Notes under the pieces: generated by a model
What the model saw: only the letters and a program-made list of their open reading frames with translations
Told to the model about the DNA's origin: nothing
Databases searched by the model: none
Assembly: GCA_963573385.1 (NCBI GenBank)
Contig: CAUYLG010044490.1
Location: 39,392-103,391, forward strand
From: Cacajao melanocephalus
Taxonomy: Eukaryota > Chordata > Mammalia > Primates > Pitheciidae
Reading direction: 5' to 3'
Length of the DNA: 64,000 nt
In this document: positions 1 to 13,974 of the stretch, in pieces
How the letters are laid out: every line of letters starts with the position of its first letter
Numbering within the stretch: the stretch's first letter is position 1
Program-made: the position numbers and the translations under genes

Positions 1-351
1 TTCCTCACTTCCGTGGGCTTGGGTGTAACTCTCCAGACCCTTTGAAAATAATGTTGCAAAGACTCTGTGTTCCTGGCTCTCAAGAACTTTTCACAACCAA
101 ATAAACCGTTTTTGCCCTCTCAATCTTAGAACCAAGGCAGCCAGTCAAATCTAAGAGAATTTAACAAATCATAGACTCTCCCTGGCAACACAGAGAGTGG
201 CAAGGATATAGTCCCAACAATGATGGGATGAGACAAGGGCAGGGAATGTGGTACCCTAAGTAAGCAGAAAAAGAGGGTGGGATTTCAAGTGTGAATTTTA
301 AAATGCACTTTCTCTTAAACAGGTGGGAGATAAGTTTATTAAAAATAAGAT

Positions 352-654
<303 letters not shown>

Positions 655-891
655 GAAAATGAATGAATTCAGTATGAGAAAAATTTGCTATGTGCCCACT
701 CTTTGGGCTGCTTAATGAGGAATCTCCTGAAGCAGGGCTTTGTGCTAGAGAAGAACAGGCAAGCCTTGATGGGGCTGGGGCCTGAGAGAGAGCATTCGAA
801 GGACCAGTACCCAGAATGTGAGAAGGAGACCCAGCAGCAAGACGGCCATTTTGTTCCCTCACCAGTCTCAGTGCCCTCAGATTCCCTAGGG

Positions 892-1393
892 CAGCAGTCC
901 CCAACCTTTTTGGCACCAGGGACTGGTTTTGTAGAGGACAATTTTTCCACAGATGAAAGGCAAGGGGATGGTTTTGGGATGATTCAAGCACATTACATTT
1001 ATTGTGCACTTTATTTCTATTATTTTTACATTGTAACATATAATGGAATAATTATACAACTCACCATAATGTAGACTCAGTGTGAACCCTGAGCTTGTTT
1101 TCCTGCAACTAGATGGTCCCATCTGGGGTGATGGGAGACTGTGAGAAATCATCAGACATTCTCATAAGGAGCACGCACCAATAGGGTTCACGCTCCTATG
1201 AGAATCTAATGCCACCACTGATCTGACAGGAGGCAGAGCTCAGGAGGTCATGTGCACAGTGGGAAGCGGCTATAAGTACATACAGATGACGCTCACCTGC
1301 TCACCAGACACTCACATCCTGCTGCCCAGCCAGGTTTCTAAATTAGCCTATTTCCACCACACCAATCCACGGCCCAGGGGTTGGGAACCCATG
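892..1393 (+). mobile_element. MER1A-type hAT-Charlie DNA transposon fossil
   Basis: Begins cagcagtccccaacc, ends with the near-complement ggttgggaacccatg, and is flanked by 8-bp target duplications ccctaggg / ccctatgg (7 of 8). About 502 bp. It lacks the roughly 30-bp segment present near its middle in the other MER1 copies (compare 17430-17460), a deletion it shares with the inverted fragment at 5157-5397. Confidence 0.8.
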
Positions 1394-1439
1394 CCCTATG
1401 GGGAACTGTTATCATGAATTAGGCTTAGTCTTTCAGTCT

Positions 1440-2400
1440 GTGTTTTGCTGCATATATACCTATCCGCAAACAAAGGATACTCTTCTTTATGTGTTAATTT
1501 CTACCTAAGTTGGAAAAAATATTGCATCTAGTAACTTTCTTCAACTTGCTTTTTAAAAAAAACCTCATTGCCTCCTAATATATATTGATTGAGTTCATTC
1601 AACACTTTGTATCATTTCATCACATAAACATACCTTGATTATTTACACATTCCCTTTTTGATGGACATTAGCTTATTTCCAATTTTCATATTTTGCAAGC
1701 AGTGTCACAATGTACATTCTTTTACATGTCTAGTGTATAGGTGCAAAAAGCTGTAGACCAACGAATACCTAGAATTGGAATTGTTGGATCCTGTAACATG
1801 CTTACTTTCAACTTTACAAAATATTGCTAAATTATTTTCCAAAGTGGTTGTACCATCTAGGCACAGTGGTTCACACCTGTAATCCCAGCTTTTTGGGAGG
1901 CCAAGGTGGGAAGGCCACTTGAGGCCTGGAGTTTGAGACTTGCCTGGGCTACATAGCAAGACCCCATCTCAATTTTAAAAATAATAAAAATATAAAATAT
2001 ATGTAAATAAACAAAGTGGATATATCAATTTACACTTGTACCCACTCCCCAAAGACTACTCTATGACTTTACTTTTGCCCTTACAACGCATATGCAGTGC
2101 TATCTTGTTTTAGTTCGCATTTTCCAGATTACTAGTGAGGTTGAGCATTTTTTCATATATAGTTTCCATCTATGACTTGTCTATTTATACCCTTTGCCCA
2201 TTTTTCTGCTTTATTTTTTGTCTGTTCCATATTGATTTGTAGGAGTTCCTTATATATTCTGAAAATCATTCCTGTGTTTCATATACCTGTTTTTTGTCCA
2301 ACAGTTTGGAAACCAAAATATCAGTTATCATTTCTGGAATATAGCATTCAGTCATATCAGCATTATTATGAAATAAAATACCACTTGGTTTTCTAATCTA
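1440..2400 (-). mobile_element. Old antisense L1-like remnant
   Basis: Phrases such as 'aattggaattgttggatc', 'aaagtggttgtacca' and 'gaggttgagcattttttcatat' resemble the antisense of an old L1 ORF2 3' part, split by an Alu monomer at 1856-1990. Divergence is high and the boundaries are uncertain. Confidence 0.45.
1856..1990 (+). mobile_element. Alu left monomer
   Basis: A single left-arm unit (aggcacagtggttcacacctg to catctcaatttt) with an A-rich end, inside the old L1-like remnant. Confidence 0.8.
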
Positions 2401-3105
2401 AAAAATTCATAAGCTATTTTCTATCTTTGACTCTGATGCACCAACAGTTTTATAAAGGGTCAGTTACTGGAGCATCCAAGAATAGTTTATCACGTGGTCC
2501 AAAAAAACTCGATACAATAGAAGAACTTTCTCTCACACGTGTTTTAAACTTCCTTTATCAGTCCAGTTCTCTCCACTTCAAAGAACAAAAACAGAGGCAT
2601 GCATGAATTAGGAAAATTGGAGGAGGTTTTATTTACAGAGGGACTAATCACAAAGGGGTGACTGGGGATAGCAGAGCAATAAGAGATAGTGGCAGTGGAG
2701 CTGTCACCATCTCCAGAGGAATAGAGTGAACCAGAGCTTGACAGAACTCCCCAAAAAAAGGGCGGTATAGAGCAGGCCACCTAGACAAGAGCAGTGATAG
2801 TCTGTTGAGAGACACAGCAGCTTGTATCAACCTCACAGGAAGGAACCAAGGAAATATATGCACTGACCCCATGTTCCCCTCTTGCTCCCTCCCATCTCCT
2901 GCAGAAACCTCGAAGGCATAAGTACTTTGCTGTGATCCATACAAGACAGCCTCCCAGGATAGAAATTTATGGAGAAAGGTAGAAAATGAATCTAAAAGGT
3001 CAAATTGAAGAAATCCAACAAGCATGCCTAGCCAAATAACTTCAGATTCTACACCACACAAAGGAAATGCAGAGAAACTTTTAAATGTTAAGAGTGACTT
3101 AAAGC
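2401..3105. other. Intergenic, nothing recognised
   Basis: No repeat family, RNA gene or convincing coding frame is recognised. Open frames here are short and lack codon or motif support. Confidence 0.6.
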
Positions 3106-3114
3106 ACTTTCTGG

Positions 3115-3403
3115 GCTGGGCACAGTGGCTCATACCTGTAATCCCAGCACTTTGGAAGGCTGAGAAGTGTGGATCACCTGAGGTCAGGAGTTCGTGACCA
3201 GCTTGGCCAACATGGTGAAACCTCATCCCTACTAAAAAAAAAAAAAAAAAAAAAAATTAGCCCAGCGTGGTGATTCACTCTACTCAGGTGGCTGAGGCAG
3301 GAAAATCACTTGAAATCGAGAGATGGAGGTTGCAGTGAGCCAAGATCATGCCACTGCACTCCAGCCTGGGCAATAGAGCGAGACTCCATCAAAAAAAAAA
3401 AAA
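3115..3403 (+). mobile_element. Alu, full length, with target duplication
   Basis: Flanked by actttctgg on both sides (3106-3114 and 3406-3414). The middle A-run is about 25 bases long and part of the right arm is missing. Confidence 0.9.
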
Positions 3404-3414
3404 GGACTTTCTGG

Positions 3415-5050
3415 AATTATACAAGAGTAATAAGAACAAGGAAAGTGAAAGATGGATAACAGGGGCAGATACCACTTTATCTCCTATTTGCTATCTTTCA
3501 TTTCTGCCAAGGAGAAAGATTACTGACCAGAAAATCAGCAAGCATCCAGATGAGAGACATAAAAATCCAAACTGGTGGAAAGAACCTAAGAAAGCATCCA
3601 GGTTCTCTACATCAGTGTAAACCTGGCCCCAATAAACTACATCCTAGCCTACACCTAGAAGATGTTGGTGATAAAATAAGCTGTTATTCATTGTCACAGA
3701 AGAATTCTAGAAACTGGGGCAGGAATGAATAGCACAATTCTCAGACAGGTTATCCAACATCACCTTGAACACCAAGAATGGGGAGCATTTAATTGTGCGT
3801 AAGATTCAGATAGGGATAATAACCTGAGAAAAGAAAAAAAAAGATTCAGATAGGGAAAGTCATGATTTAACGAATTAACGGCACTTCTCTTTTTATCCAA
3901 ACTCTGCCAGACTGACAAATCGGAAGAAGCTGTCAATACTCAGCTTCAGCATTTGAACTCAGCATTTGACAGAGACTTTCACCTTGTGAACAAGACAGAA
4001 GAATGTGGCTCAGATGATCACAAAGATAGGTGCTAATTATGAATCAATGTCAGCCCAGAGTTTCTAGTGTCAAGGAATTCTGTTTGCAGTCTTGCCCTGC
4101 TCATTGAGTAAATAGCTGAACGTACAGTCAGCTTGCTAATGCATTTATCTGACTGCTGGGAGAGGTAGCCGATATATTGAATACAGCAGAGTGAAGATCC
4201 AAAGGCTCTAAAGATAAGCCAAACTTAATAAAATTTTAACTGAAATAAATGGAAATCCCTATGCTTACATTTTTTTCATGCATAAGAACAGAATCAGAAA
4301 AACATGACTAGGCCCCTAATTAAATATGGTGGGGTTTCTTTCTTGCTGGCTTTTATTTCCTCTGTTCTCCAAAACCTATCAAAATGATAATAGATGAATT
4401 TTTGAAAAAAAGTAGAAATCCAAAAAAAGAGAATGAGAGACAAGAAATAGAGGACAGAAGATGTGAGCAATAATTTGAAAAACAGAAAGTACATAGTAAC
4501 TTGATTTAGCAGAGCCTACCATCAATGGGTCTGCAAAGAGGAATTCCAATGAAAATGAAGCCAATTTACTCCCAAGAACCCTGGAAAGACCTAGCACCAG
4601 GTACTGCAGGTCTGCCCAGGTACTGAAGAAGGGAGTAGTGAAGCACTGAGTGAAAAGTAATAGTGTGTGAAAGTATTAATATTAATAGAATGAGCTGCTT
4701 AGTGAGGGTGTTTTCATTCACTGAAGATGTTTGAGCAGAATTAAACGCTAATCAAATATGTGATGAAAGTGATTCAAATTTTGGATACAAACTTGACTCC
4801 AATTACTTTTAAATTCCCACCACTCTGAAATCCTATGATTCTAGAATTTATAGTTACTTATAAAATCGTGTAGACAGGACTTCGACAGGTTTTGGGTACT
4901 TCCGGATGTATTTCTATGATCGTCCCATAGGTGGCGCTGTGGTATAAAATGAGACTCAGCTAACGGCTGCCCTTACTTGTCTAGATAACCGCTAGAATGT
5001 TTAGGTTTTTTTAAATCAGAACTCTAAACTCAGAGATTCAGAACACCTAG
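3415..5050. other. Intergenic, mostly unique sequence
   Basis: AT-rich unique sequence. It contains a short duplicated stretch at 3803-3855 (reported as a finding) and a candidate CTCF motif at 4924. No gene is seen. Confidence 0.6.
4924..4939 (+). promoter_or_regulatory. Candidate CTCF-type motif (distal)
   Basis: cccataggtggcgctg fits the core AGGTGGCGC of CTCF sites with weaker 5' positions. It lies in non-repeat sequence about 28 kb upstream of the gene. It shares the exact 12-mer cccataggtggc with 32873-32884. Confidence 0.4.
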
Positions 5051-5156
5051 GTTTCATAGTTATTGTGGCTCATGAGCCTTTGTGTGCTTTAGTTTGTCAT
5101 CCTTCTCCTTTCTTCTGTCTTACTCTTACCTAAGCTGTGGCACTTAACTTCAATGT
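5051..5156 (+). repeat. 106-bp direct duplication, left copy
   Basis: Runs from gtttcatag to cttcaatgt and is repeated at 5445-5550 with equal length and 5 mismatches by eye. The inverted MER1A fragment begins at the very next base, sharing two bases (gt) with its source at the junction. Confidence 0.9.
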
Positions 5157-5397
5157 CATCTGTATGAACTTATAGCCGCTCCCCACTGTGCACATGACCT
5201 CCTGAGCTCTGCCTCCTGTCAGATCAGTGGTGGCATTAGATTCTCATAGGAGCGTGAACCCTATTGTTGCATGCTCCTTATGAGAATGTCTGATGATTTC
5301 TCACTGTCTCCCATCACCCCAGATGGGACCATCTAGTTGCAGGAAAACAAGCTCAGGGTTCCCACTGAGTCTACATTATGGTGAGTTGTATAATTAT
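5157..5397 (-). repeat. Inverted copy of 1048-1288 (part of the MER1A element)
   Basis: Reverse complement of 1048-1288 over 241 bases with no gap and 6 mismatches by my count (about 97.5%). It carries the same internal deletion as the upstream element, so it was copied from it and is not an independent transposon. It has no terminal inverted repeats and sits between the two halves of a 106-bp direct duplication. Confidence 0.9.
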
Positions 5398-5444
5398 AGG
5401 TATAATTATACATATATATATTATACATATAATTGTATAACCAT

Positions 5445-5550
5445 GTTTCATAGTCATTGTGGCTCATGAGCCTTTGTGTGCTTTAGTTTGTCATCCTTCT
5501 TTGTTCTTCTCTCTTACTCTTACCTAAGCTGTGGCACTTAACTTCAATGT
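5445..5550 (+). repeat. 106-bp direct duplication, right copy
   Basis: Second copy of 5051-5156. Between the inverted MER1A fragment and this copy lie 47 bases of AT-rich, partly self-complementary sequence (5398-5444) of unknown origin. Confidence 0.9.
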
Positions 5551-6245
5551 ATTTGTCCTTCTTGGACAGCAAAGTAAATCAAACGCGAAACAACTCCCCC
5601 TTCACATCCCGGGTGCCCTGCCTCATTGCGTGTACCCTTTATCTCAGGGCTCTGGGTGTGTGGGGCTCTACAAGCGTTATGTCCCTTTATTTAAAAATAA
5701 TAATAATATAAATAAAAACAAGACAAAGAACTTACTGTTCCAGCTCAAGTTTAGATCAGTATCTGGATGATTGTCTCCAGCTGTCCTCCCTTTTCTGCTG
5801 ATTAGGAGATTCATGCTTCGCTTCTTTGTTTTTGTTTTTGTTTTGATTTATTAAGTGAATTCCTTCCTATCACAGCCAAGTTCAATACGATTTGCTTCTT
5901 AAAAGCTAATTACTTAATATCTAGCTCTTCTTGACAAATGTTGCCATTCATCAAAGCTGTAAAACTTGGTTTCTTCATTTCCCTTTATCTGCTTCAGATT
6001 TACAAAGTCCCTGGGGAATTTCTCCTTCTCATCAAGGAATGCCTCCATCAACTCCATAGATTCAGATAACTCTGCTCTATATTCAAGACTCAAATCTAGG
6101 AAAATTTCCTAACATGAGGCATCTGTAAAGCTGTCAAATTCACTCTCTTGGAAAAACCTGTCTCTCAGGGTTTTTTAACTTACTGAATTTTTTTGTTTTC
6201 ATTTTAGCTAAATGCCATTAGTCCACCCAAAATGCAAGACTGTCT
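5551..6245. other. Intergenic, nothing recognised
   Basis: AT-rich unique sequence with a tttttg run near 5826. No recognised gene or repeat. Confidence 0.6.
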
Positions 6246-6372
6246 TTTTTTTTTTTTAAGACAGGGTTTCACCATGTTGGTAAGGCTGGTCTTGAACTCC
6301 TGACCTCAGGTGATCCGCCTGCCTTGGCCTCCAAAGTGCTTGGATTACAGGTGTTAAAGACCGCGCTCGGCC
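6246..6372 (-). mobile_element. Partial antisense Alu
   Basis: The left part of an Alu in reverse (aagacagggtttcaccatgttgg to ctcggcc), directly abutting the next Alu's tail. Confidence 0.85.
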
Positions 6373-6667
6373 CTTTTTTTTTTTTTTTTTAATGGAGTTT
6401 CACTCTTGTCGCCCAGGCTGGAGGGCAGTGGCTCGATTTCGACTTGCTGTAACCTTCGCCTCCCGGGTTCAAGCGATAGCCTCCCAAGTAGCTGGGATTA
6501 CAGGCACATGCCACCACACATGGCTAATTTTTGTATTTTCAGTAAAGACAGGGTTTCACCATGTTGCATCTTGGCCTGGCTGGTCTCGAACTCCTGAACG
6601 CAAATGATCTGCCTGCCTTGACCTCCCAAAGTGCTGGGATCACAGACATGAGCCACCATGCCTAGCC
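6373..6667 (-). mobile_element. Alu, antisense
   Basis: Poly-T, then tggagtttcactcttgtcgcc to catgcctagcc. The pair 6246-6667 is bounded by caagactg / ccagactg, suggesting the second Alu inserted into the tail of the first. Confidence 0.9.
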
Positions 6668-7000
6668 CAGACTGCCTTTTTTTTAATACTTGAGTCTAGT
6701 CTAAATGACAAGAAATGTTAGTGAGTTGAATGGGGGAAGAAAAGGCCCATATTCACAATCCAAAATAGTAACAAACCCTAAACAACAACAACAACAAAAA
6801 CCAACATTCTTTGCTTGACCAGATTTTCAATAGTAATTGCATCCTTGCACCTTGTGTAAGTACATATCTAGCAGCCTTGCTCAGTTATAGGCACGGGGCC
6901 CCAATAGCTGATTGACTATGGTTGTTTCCTTCGGTTTTCTAAAATGTCCTCTGTACTCATTTGATCTGAACTCATATTTTCCATCAGTTCTGATTCTTTT

Positions 7001-7368
<368 letters not shown>

Positions 7369-7830
7369 TAGAGCAGTGAATAAGCACTTGTGGAAACCTC
7401 TAAGTTGTTTGTCTCACAGAAGGAGGAGTTACACCTGGCTAATTAGTCCTCCAGCTACATCACTCCTATAGTTTCAAGATGTTCTCACGTTTCCAACGTC
7501 ATGGTTATAAGTGAACACCCACCCTACCACAAATCACAAAGTAACAAAACTTTCAAAGGAATATTATGCATTTGTCATACAGATTCTCATATGTTTATTT
7601 TAAATTTATCATCTTCATAACATATTTAGTCTGTTGAGTAGCTTATAAGGTTGGGTTGGAAATAGTGCTCTAGCGGTCCTTGTGATTGCTATCAGGCAAA
7701 TTGCAGAGCCTATTGAAAAGGAAAAAAATTCAACTTTATGTGTTTGAATTCAACATACAAGCCCTTACTCAAGCCACGTTCACTTATGCTGTGATGAAGC
7801 TGTGTGCTAGGAGACCTTGTAACCATCCAA

Positions 7831-8494
7831 TGGGTTCACCTTGCCCACTGCCTAGATAGAGTAGATTTATCAAGACAGGGGAATTGCAATAAAGAGTAAT
7901 TCACACAGAGCCAGCTGTGCAGGACATCAGAGTTTTATAATTACTCAAATCAGTCGTCCTGAGCATTTGGGTATTAGAGTTTTTAAGGACAACTTCGTGG
8001 GTTGGGGGAAGTCAGTGAGTCAGGAGTGCTGATTGGATGGGTAGGAGATGAAATCACCGGGAATTGAAGCTGTCCTTTTGCACTGAGTCAGTTCCTGGTG
8101 GGGGCCACAAGATCAGATGAACCAGTTTATCAATCTGGGTGATGCCAGCTGATCCATCAAGTGCAGGGTCTGCAAAGTATCTCAAGCATTGATCTTAGGA
8201 GCAGTTTAAGGAGGATTGGAATCTTGTAGCCTCCAGCTGCATGACTCCTAAACCATAATTTCTAATCTTGTGGCTAATTTCTTAGTCCTAAAAAGGCTGT
8301 CTAGTCCCCACACAAGAAAGAGGTTTGTTTTGGGAAAGAGCTATTATTGTCTTTGTTTTAAACTACAACTTCCTCCCAAAGTTACTTCAGCCTATGCCCA
8401 GGAGGGAAAAAGGACAGCTTAAAGGTTAGAACCAAGATAGAGCCAGTCAGATTTCTTTCACTGTCTCAGTCATAATTTTGCAAAGGCGGTTTCA
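7831..8494 (-). mobile_element. Solo ERV1-type LTR, copy A
   Basis: About 664 bp. The reverse complement runs from tgaaaccgcctttgc to gcaaggtgaaccca and matches 21137-21808 along its whole length (roughly 80-85% by eye). No internal retroviral genes flank it. I do not see matching 4-bp target duplications at these ends. The LTR family name is left open. Confidence 0.7.
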
Positions 8495-8623
8495 ACCCTA
8501 AGGATGAGGCACACCAGTGTCTCTGTAACTCAAACATCTTAAATATAGATGTGCTTTGCCTCCCACCAGGACAAAGGGGAAGTTTCTAAAGCCAACGAAA
8601 GAGCTGTTCAAGAAGATATACAA

Positions 8624-8930
8624 GGCCAGGCGCAGTGGCTCTTGCCTGTAATGCCAGCACTTTAGGAGGCCGAGGTGGGCGGATCACTTGAGGTTGAGGG
8701 TTTGAGACCAGCCTGTCCAACATGGTGAAGCTCCATCTCTACTTAAAATACAAAATTAGTCAGGCATGGTGGCACGTATCTGTAATCCCAGAGAGGCTGA
8801 GGCAGGAGAATCACCTGAATCCGGGAGGCAGAGGTTGCTTGATCTGGGAGACAGAGGTTCCAGTGAGCCAAGATCATGCCACTGCAATCCAACCTGGGGG
8901 ACAAGAGTGAAACTCCAACTCAAAAAAAAA
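8624..8930 (+). mobile_element. Alu with internal duplication
   Basis: A full Alu in which the 'gggaggcagaggtt' region is duplicated (8821-8857), a local slip inside the right arm. Confidence 0.88.
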
Positions 8931-9250
8931 AAGCATAAAGTTTTTGGTTTCTAATTTTTTTTTTTTAGTTTTTTGTTTCTAAGGGAAAATAATAATAATC
9001 AACTTGAGCCTATACTTGCTTCAAGAAAATTTTCAATGAGATTTAAAACAAATAACAACAAAAAAAAACCCATAATAGATGCTACAGAATTAATTTCTCA
9101 TTAGGGAATCAAGCAGTCCAGCATAGGTCTGTCCAATAATCTACTCGAAGAAGCCTGGGAAAATTTCCCCAAACTGTTACAGTTGTGATATTCCTCTCCT
9201 GATACTTCTAGTAAAAATATGGCCAGTTATATGAAGATAAAAACTGACTT

Positions 9251-9545
<295 letters not shown>

Positions 9546-9884
9546 CGACTATACTGCTATGAGATTATATCACCTGAAGTATGCCTTAGCTCAGGCTGCC
9601 TTAACAAAATATCATAGGCTGAAGAGAAACAACGGAAATCTATTCTCTCACAGTCCTGGACACATTTCCCAGAACTGGAAGGTGCAATGCTGCCACAGCA
9701 ACAAATACACCCAGGTCACCATGCTGACTCTTCAGCAGGTATGTTCATTGACCCACCTCCATCATGGTGACTCAGCAACTTTCTTTCTCTGCTCCTCCAG
9801 CTCCACCACTACCAACCTCTTTGATATCAACTTTGAGTATTTTATCTCTACCTCACAACATAACTTCTGCTAGTCCTTGGCTTT
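9546..9884. other. Intergenic, possible old repeat
   Basis: 'gctgccttaacaaaatatcataggctg' and 'cggaaatctattctctcacagtcctgg' resemble a widespread mammalian repeat I cannot name with confidence. Confidence 0.4.
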
Positions 9885-10090
9885 TACAGCCTCTTGCATC
9901 TGTGTACTGCATCTCTGGACAGCCCAGATCTGCTTCCATTACCAGTTGCCTGCCTCTTTTCCTTTATTGATCACCAGTACAAATTCTTGAGAAAACCTGA
10001 TTAAGTTAGCAGGTAACTATAGGCTTCCTCATAGGCCTCCAGCCCAGTGGTTCTCAAATGTGAGCATGGAATCACCTGGAAGGCTTATTA
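9885..10090 (+). repeat. Inverted duplication, left arm (contains MER5A left end)
   Basis: Matches the reverse complement of about 10646-10853. Identity is high near the inner end (about 84 bp at roughly 95%) and lower outward, about 90% overall with three small gaps, one of four bases. The arm includes unique sequence to the left of MER5A, so this is a segmental event and not two transposon insertions. Confidence 0.8.
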
Positions 10091-10547
10091 AAACACCGAT
10101 TGTGGCCGGGCACAGTGTCTCACGCCTGTAATCCCAGCACTTTGGGAGGCCAAGGCAGGTAGATCACTTGAGGCCAAGAGCTCAAGACCAGCCTGGCCAA
10201 GATGGTGAAATCCCATCTTTACTAAAAATACAAAAAGTAGCCAGGCGTGGTGTCGTGCACGTATAATCCCAATTACTCAAGAGGCTGATGCAGGAGAATA
10301 GCTTGAACCCGGGAGGCAGAGGTTGCAGTAAGCTGAGATTGCACCATGGCAGCACTCCAGCCTGGACGACAGAGTAAGACTCTGTCTCAAAAAAAAATAA
10401 AAGAAAAAACACACAGATTGCTATGCACTACCCTCAGAACTTATAATTCAGCAGATCTCCAGCAGAGTCCAATCACCCATATTGCTATAAATTTCCAGGT
10501 GATGCTTATGTTTCTGATCTTGAGACCACACTTTAAAAACCACTGCT
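10046..10547 (+). mobile_element. MER5A hAT-Charlie fossil split by an Alu
   Basis: Starts cagtggttctcaaa, ends ttaaaaaccactg, and is interrupted by an Alu at 10104-10402. Eight-base flanks ctccagcc / ctatagcc agree at 6 of 8. Its left end and left flank are copied in inverted form at 10646-10853. Confidence 0.75.
10104..10402 (+). mobile_element. Alu inside MER5A
   Basis: Full Alu splitting the MER5A element, with target duplication around acaccgattg / acacagattg. Confidence 0.92.
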
Positions 10548-10645
10548 ATAGCCTGTAGGTGGATAGTCCTCGGGTGAAATGTCCATCAGCTGTAGGCTGG
10601 GGAATACGTGATGTGGTTGAGGATGTGGCCACCTATGGATAAAGA

Positions 10646-10853
10646 TAATAAGCCTTCCAGGGGATTCCATGCTCACGATTGAGAACCACTGGGCTGGAGG
10701 CCTATGAGGAAGCCTATAGTTACTTGCTAACTCTATCAAGTTTTCTCTCTCAAGAATTTGCACTAGTGATCAATAAAGGACAAGAGGCAGCAATTGGTCA
10801 TGGAAGTAGATCTGGCTCTCCAGAGATACAGTACACAAATGAAGAAGGCTACA
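10646..10853 (-). repeat. Inverted duplication, right arm
   Basis: Reverse-complement partner of 9885-10090. It lies about 100 bp beyond the intact right end of MER5A, so the two arms are separated by about 555 bp. Confidence 0.8.
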
Positions 10854-10890
10854 GAAGTGTCCATTTCCCTCAACAAAAGACTCTGGACAT

Positions 10891-11183
<293 letters not shown>

Positions 11184-12120
11184 TGGACATAAAAATTTAA
11201 TACGGCCCGTGGACAGGCAAGCTGTCCTCTGACATTTTTCCTATTCTATCTTTTACTAAGAGAGGTCCACCAGGCTTTCACTGAGTGCCTATTACATGCC
11301 AAGCTTTCATTGTGCTAAGCACTGGAGATACAAAACTCAGCCATTGTAACTTGTAAACATGGAGGACTTAGCTAGATAAATTTTAATGACTTGTAAAAAT
11401 TAAGATAAATGTTTTGTTACCTTTTAAATAGAAAGACACATCATAAGATAACTACGGAAATTCTCAGAAGTTTCCACTCAAATCATGTTGTGAAAAAAAC
11501 AGAAGTGTGAGGGGTGCATAAGTTAAAAAAGCACATTCAAAAAATCATTCCATTAAAAGAATTAGTTGTGGACTACTCAGAATGTTTAACACAGAGCAAA
11601 CCAACATATATTACGTTGAAAACAAACTAGCCTCAGTGATCTCAAAATCCAGATTCATGGCAGTAAGTCAAGCCAGCATTTCTGAAAAGGAAGAGGTATT
11701 TGGCAGGTCTGCTAGAAGCAGGAAATAAGTCAAATTTATACTGATTTTTTGATAAAGGCTAAAAATCTGCTTCCATCCCTAAGTCATTCAGGTTTCAGTG
11801 CCCATCCTTCCTGTCTCTGAATTTTGGCATTTGCCCTGCCTAAATTCGGGGTGGATTGTGTTGTATTATATCGTCCTCTAGTGGTTTCAAGATTTTCTTG
11901 TCTCCCTTCTCTCAGGCAGTGCTTATCACAGAGCCACACAGACCCTTGGTGTGTAATGAATGTCTGTTAAATGAACTGATGGATGACATAGGCCCCACAT
12001 CATACTCGATGACTGAGACTGAGTGACTGCCTGTGTCAGCTTCACTAGAGAATCAGCATACAAGTATTTTAGGCTCAAGCTACTTATGCTGTCAATGATT
12101 ATCCTTAAACATAGACAACG
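11184..12120. other. Intergenic, nothing recognised
   Basis: About 940 bases without recognised repeats or coding potential. Confidence 0.6.
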
Positions 12121-12418
12121 AGGCCAGGTGCAGTGGCTCATGCCTATAATCCCAGCACTTTGGGAGGCCAAGGCCGGGGGATAACCTGAGGTCAGGGGTT
12201 CAAGGCCAGCCTGGCCAACACGGTGAAACCCCCATCTCTACTAAAACTACAAAAAATTAGCCGGATGTGGTGGTGCGCACCTGTAGTCCCATCTACTCAG
12301 GAGGCTGAAGCAGGAGAATCACTTAAAACTGGGAGGTGAAGGTTGCAGTGAGTCGAGATCACGCCACTGCCCTCCAGCCTGGGTAACAGAGCAAGACTCT
12401 GTCTCAAATAAATAAATT
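12121..12418 (+). mobile_element. Alu, full length
   Basis: ggccaggtgcagtggctcatg to an aaataaataaatt tail, with atagacaa on both flanks. Confidence 0.9.
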
Positions 12419-12459
12419 AATTTAATTTAATTTAATAGACAAATTGTCATTGCCCCTGT

Positions 12460-12610
12460 GTCCCTGCAAAATTCATATGCTGAAGTCCTATCCTCAAATG
12501 TGATGGTATTTGGAGGTGGGGCTTTTGGGAGGTAATTAGGTTTAGATGAGGTCAGGAAGATGGAGCCCCTATCAGGGCATTAATGCCCTTATAAGAAAGG
12601 AAAGAGGCAG
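12460..12610 (+). mobile_element. MaLR-type (MLT1/MST) LTR fragment
   Basis: 'tgtccctgcaaaattcatatgctgaag', 'gtgatggtatttggaggtggggc' and 'gcattaatgcccttataagaaagg' are the conserved opening of ERVL-MaLR LTRs. It is cut short by the partial Alu that follows. Confidence 0.7.
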
Positions 12611-12612
12611 CG

Positions 12613-12900
<288 letters not shown>

Positions 12901-12988
12901 TTAACGTAAATGGGGTATCCATCAGCTTAAACATTTCTCATTTCTGTATGTTACAGACATTTCAATGATAGGTTTTTAGTTATTTTAA

Positions 12989-13641
<653 letters not shown>

Positions 13642-13974
13642 ACAATAAATTATTGCTGACTATAGACACCCTGTTGTGCTATCAAATACTAAATATTATA
13701 TTCATTCTATGTAACTGTATTTTTGTGTCCACTAACCATCTCTACTTCTGCCCACTCCCAACTATCCTTCCCACCCTCTAGTAACCATCCTTCTACTCTC
13801 TGTCTCCATGAGTGCAATTGTTTTAATTTTGAGCTCCCACAATTAAGTGAGAACATACGGTCTGTCTTTCTGTTCTTGGCTTATTTCACTTAACATAAAG
13901 TCCTCCAGTTCCATCTATGTTGTTGCAAATGACTAGATCTCATTCTTTTTATGGCTAAATAGTACTCCACTGTG

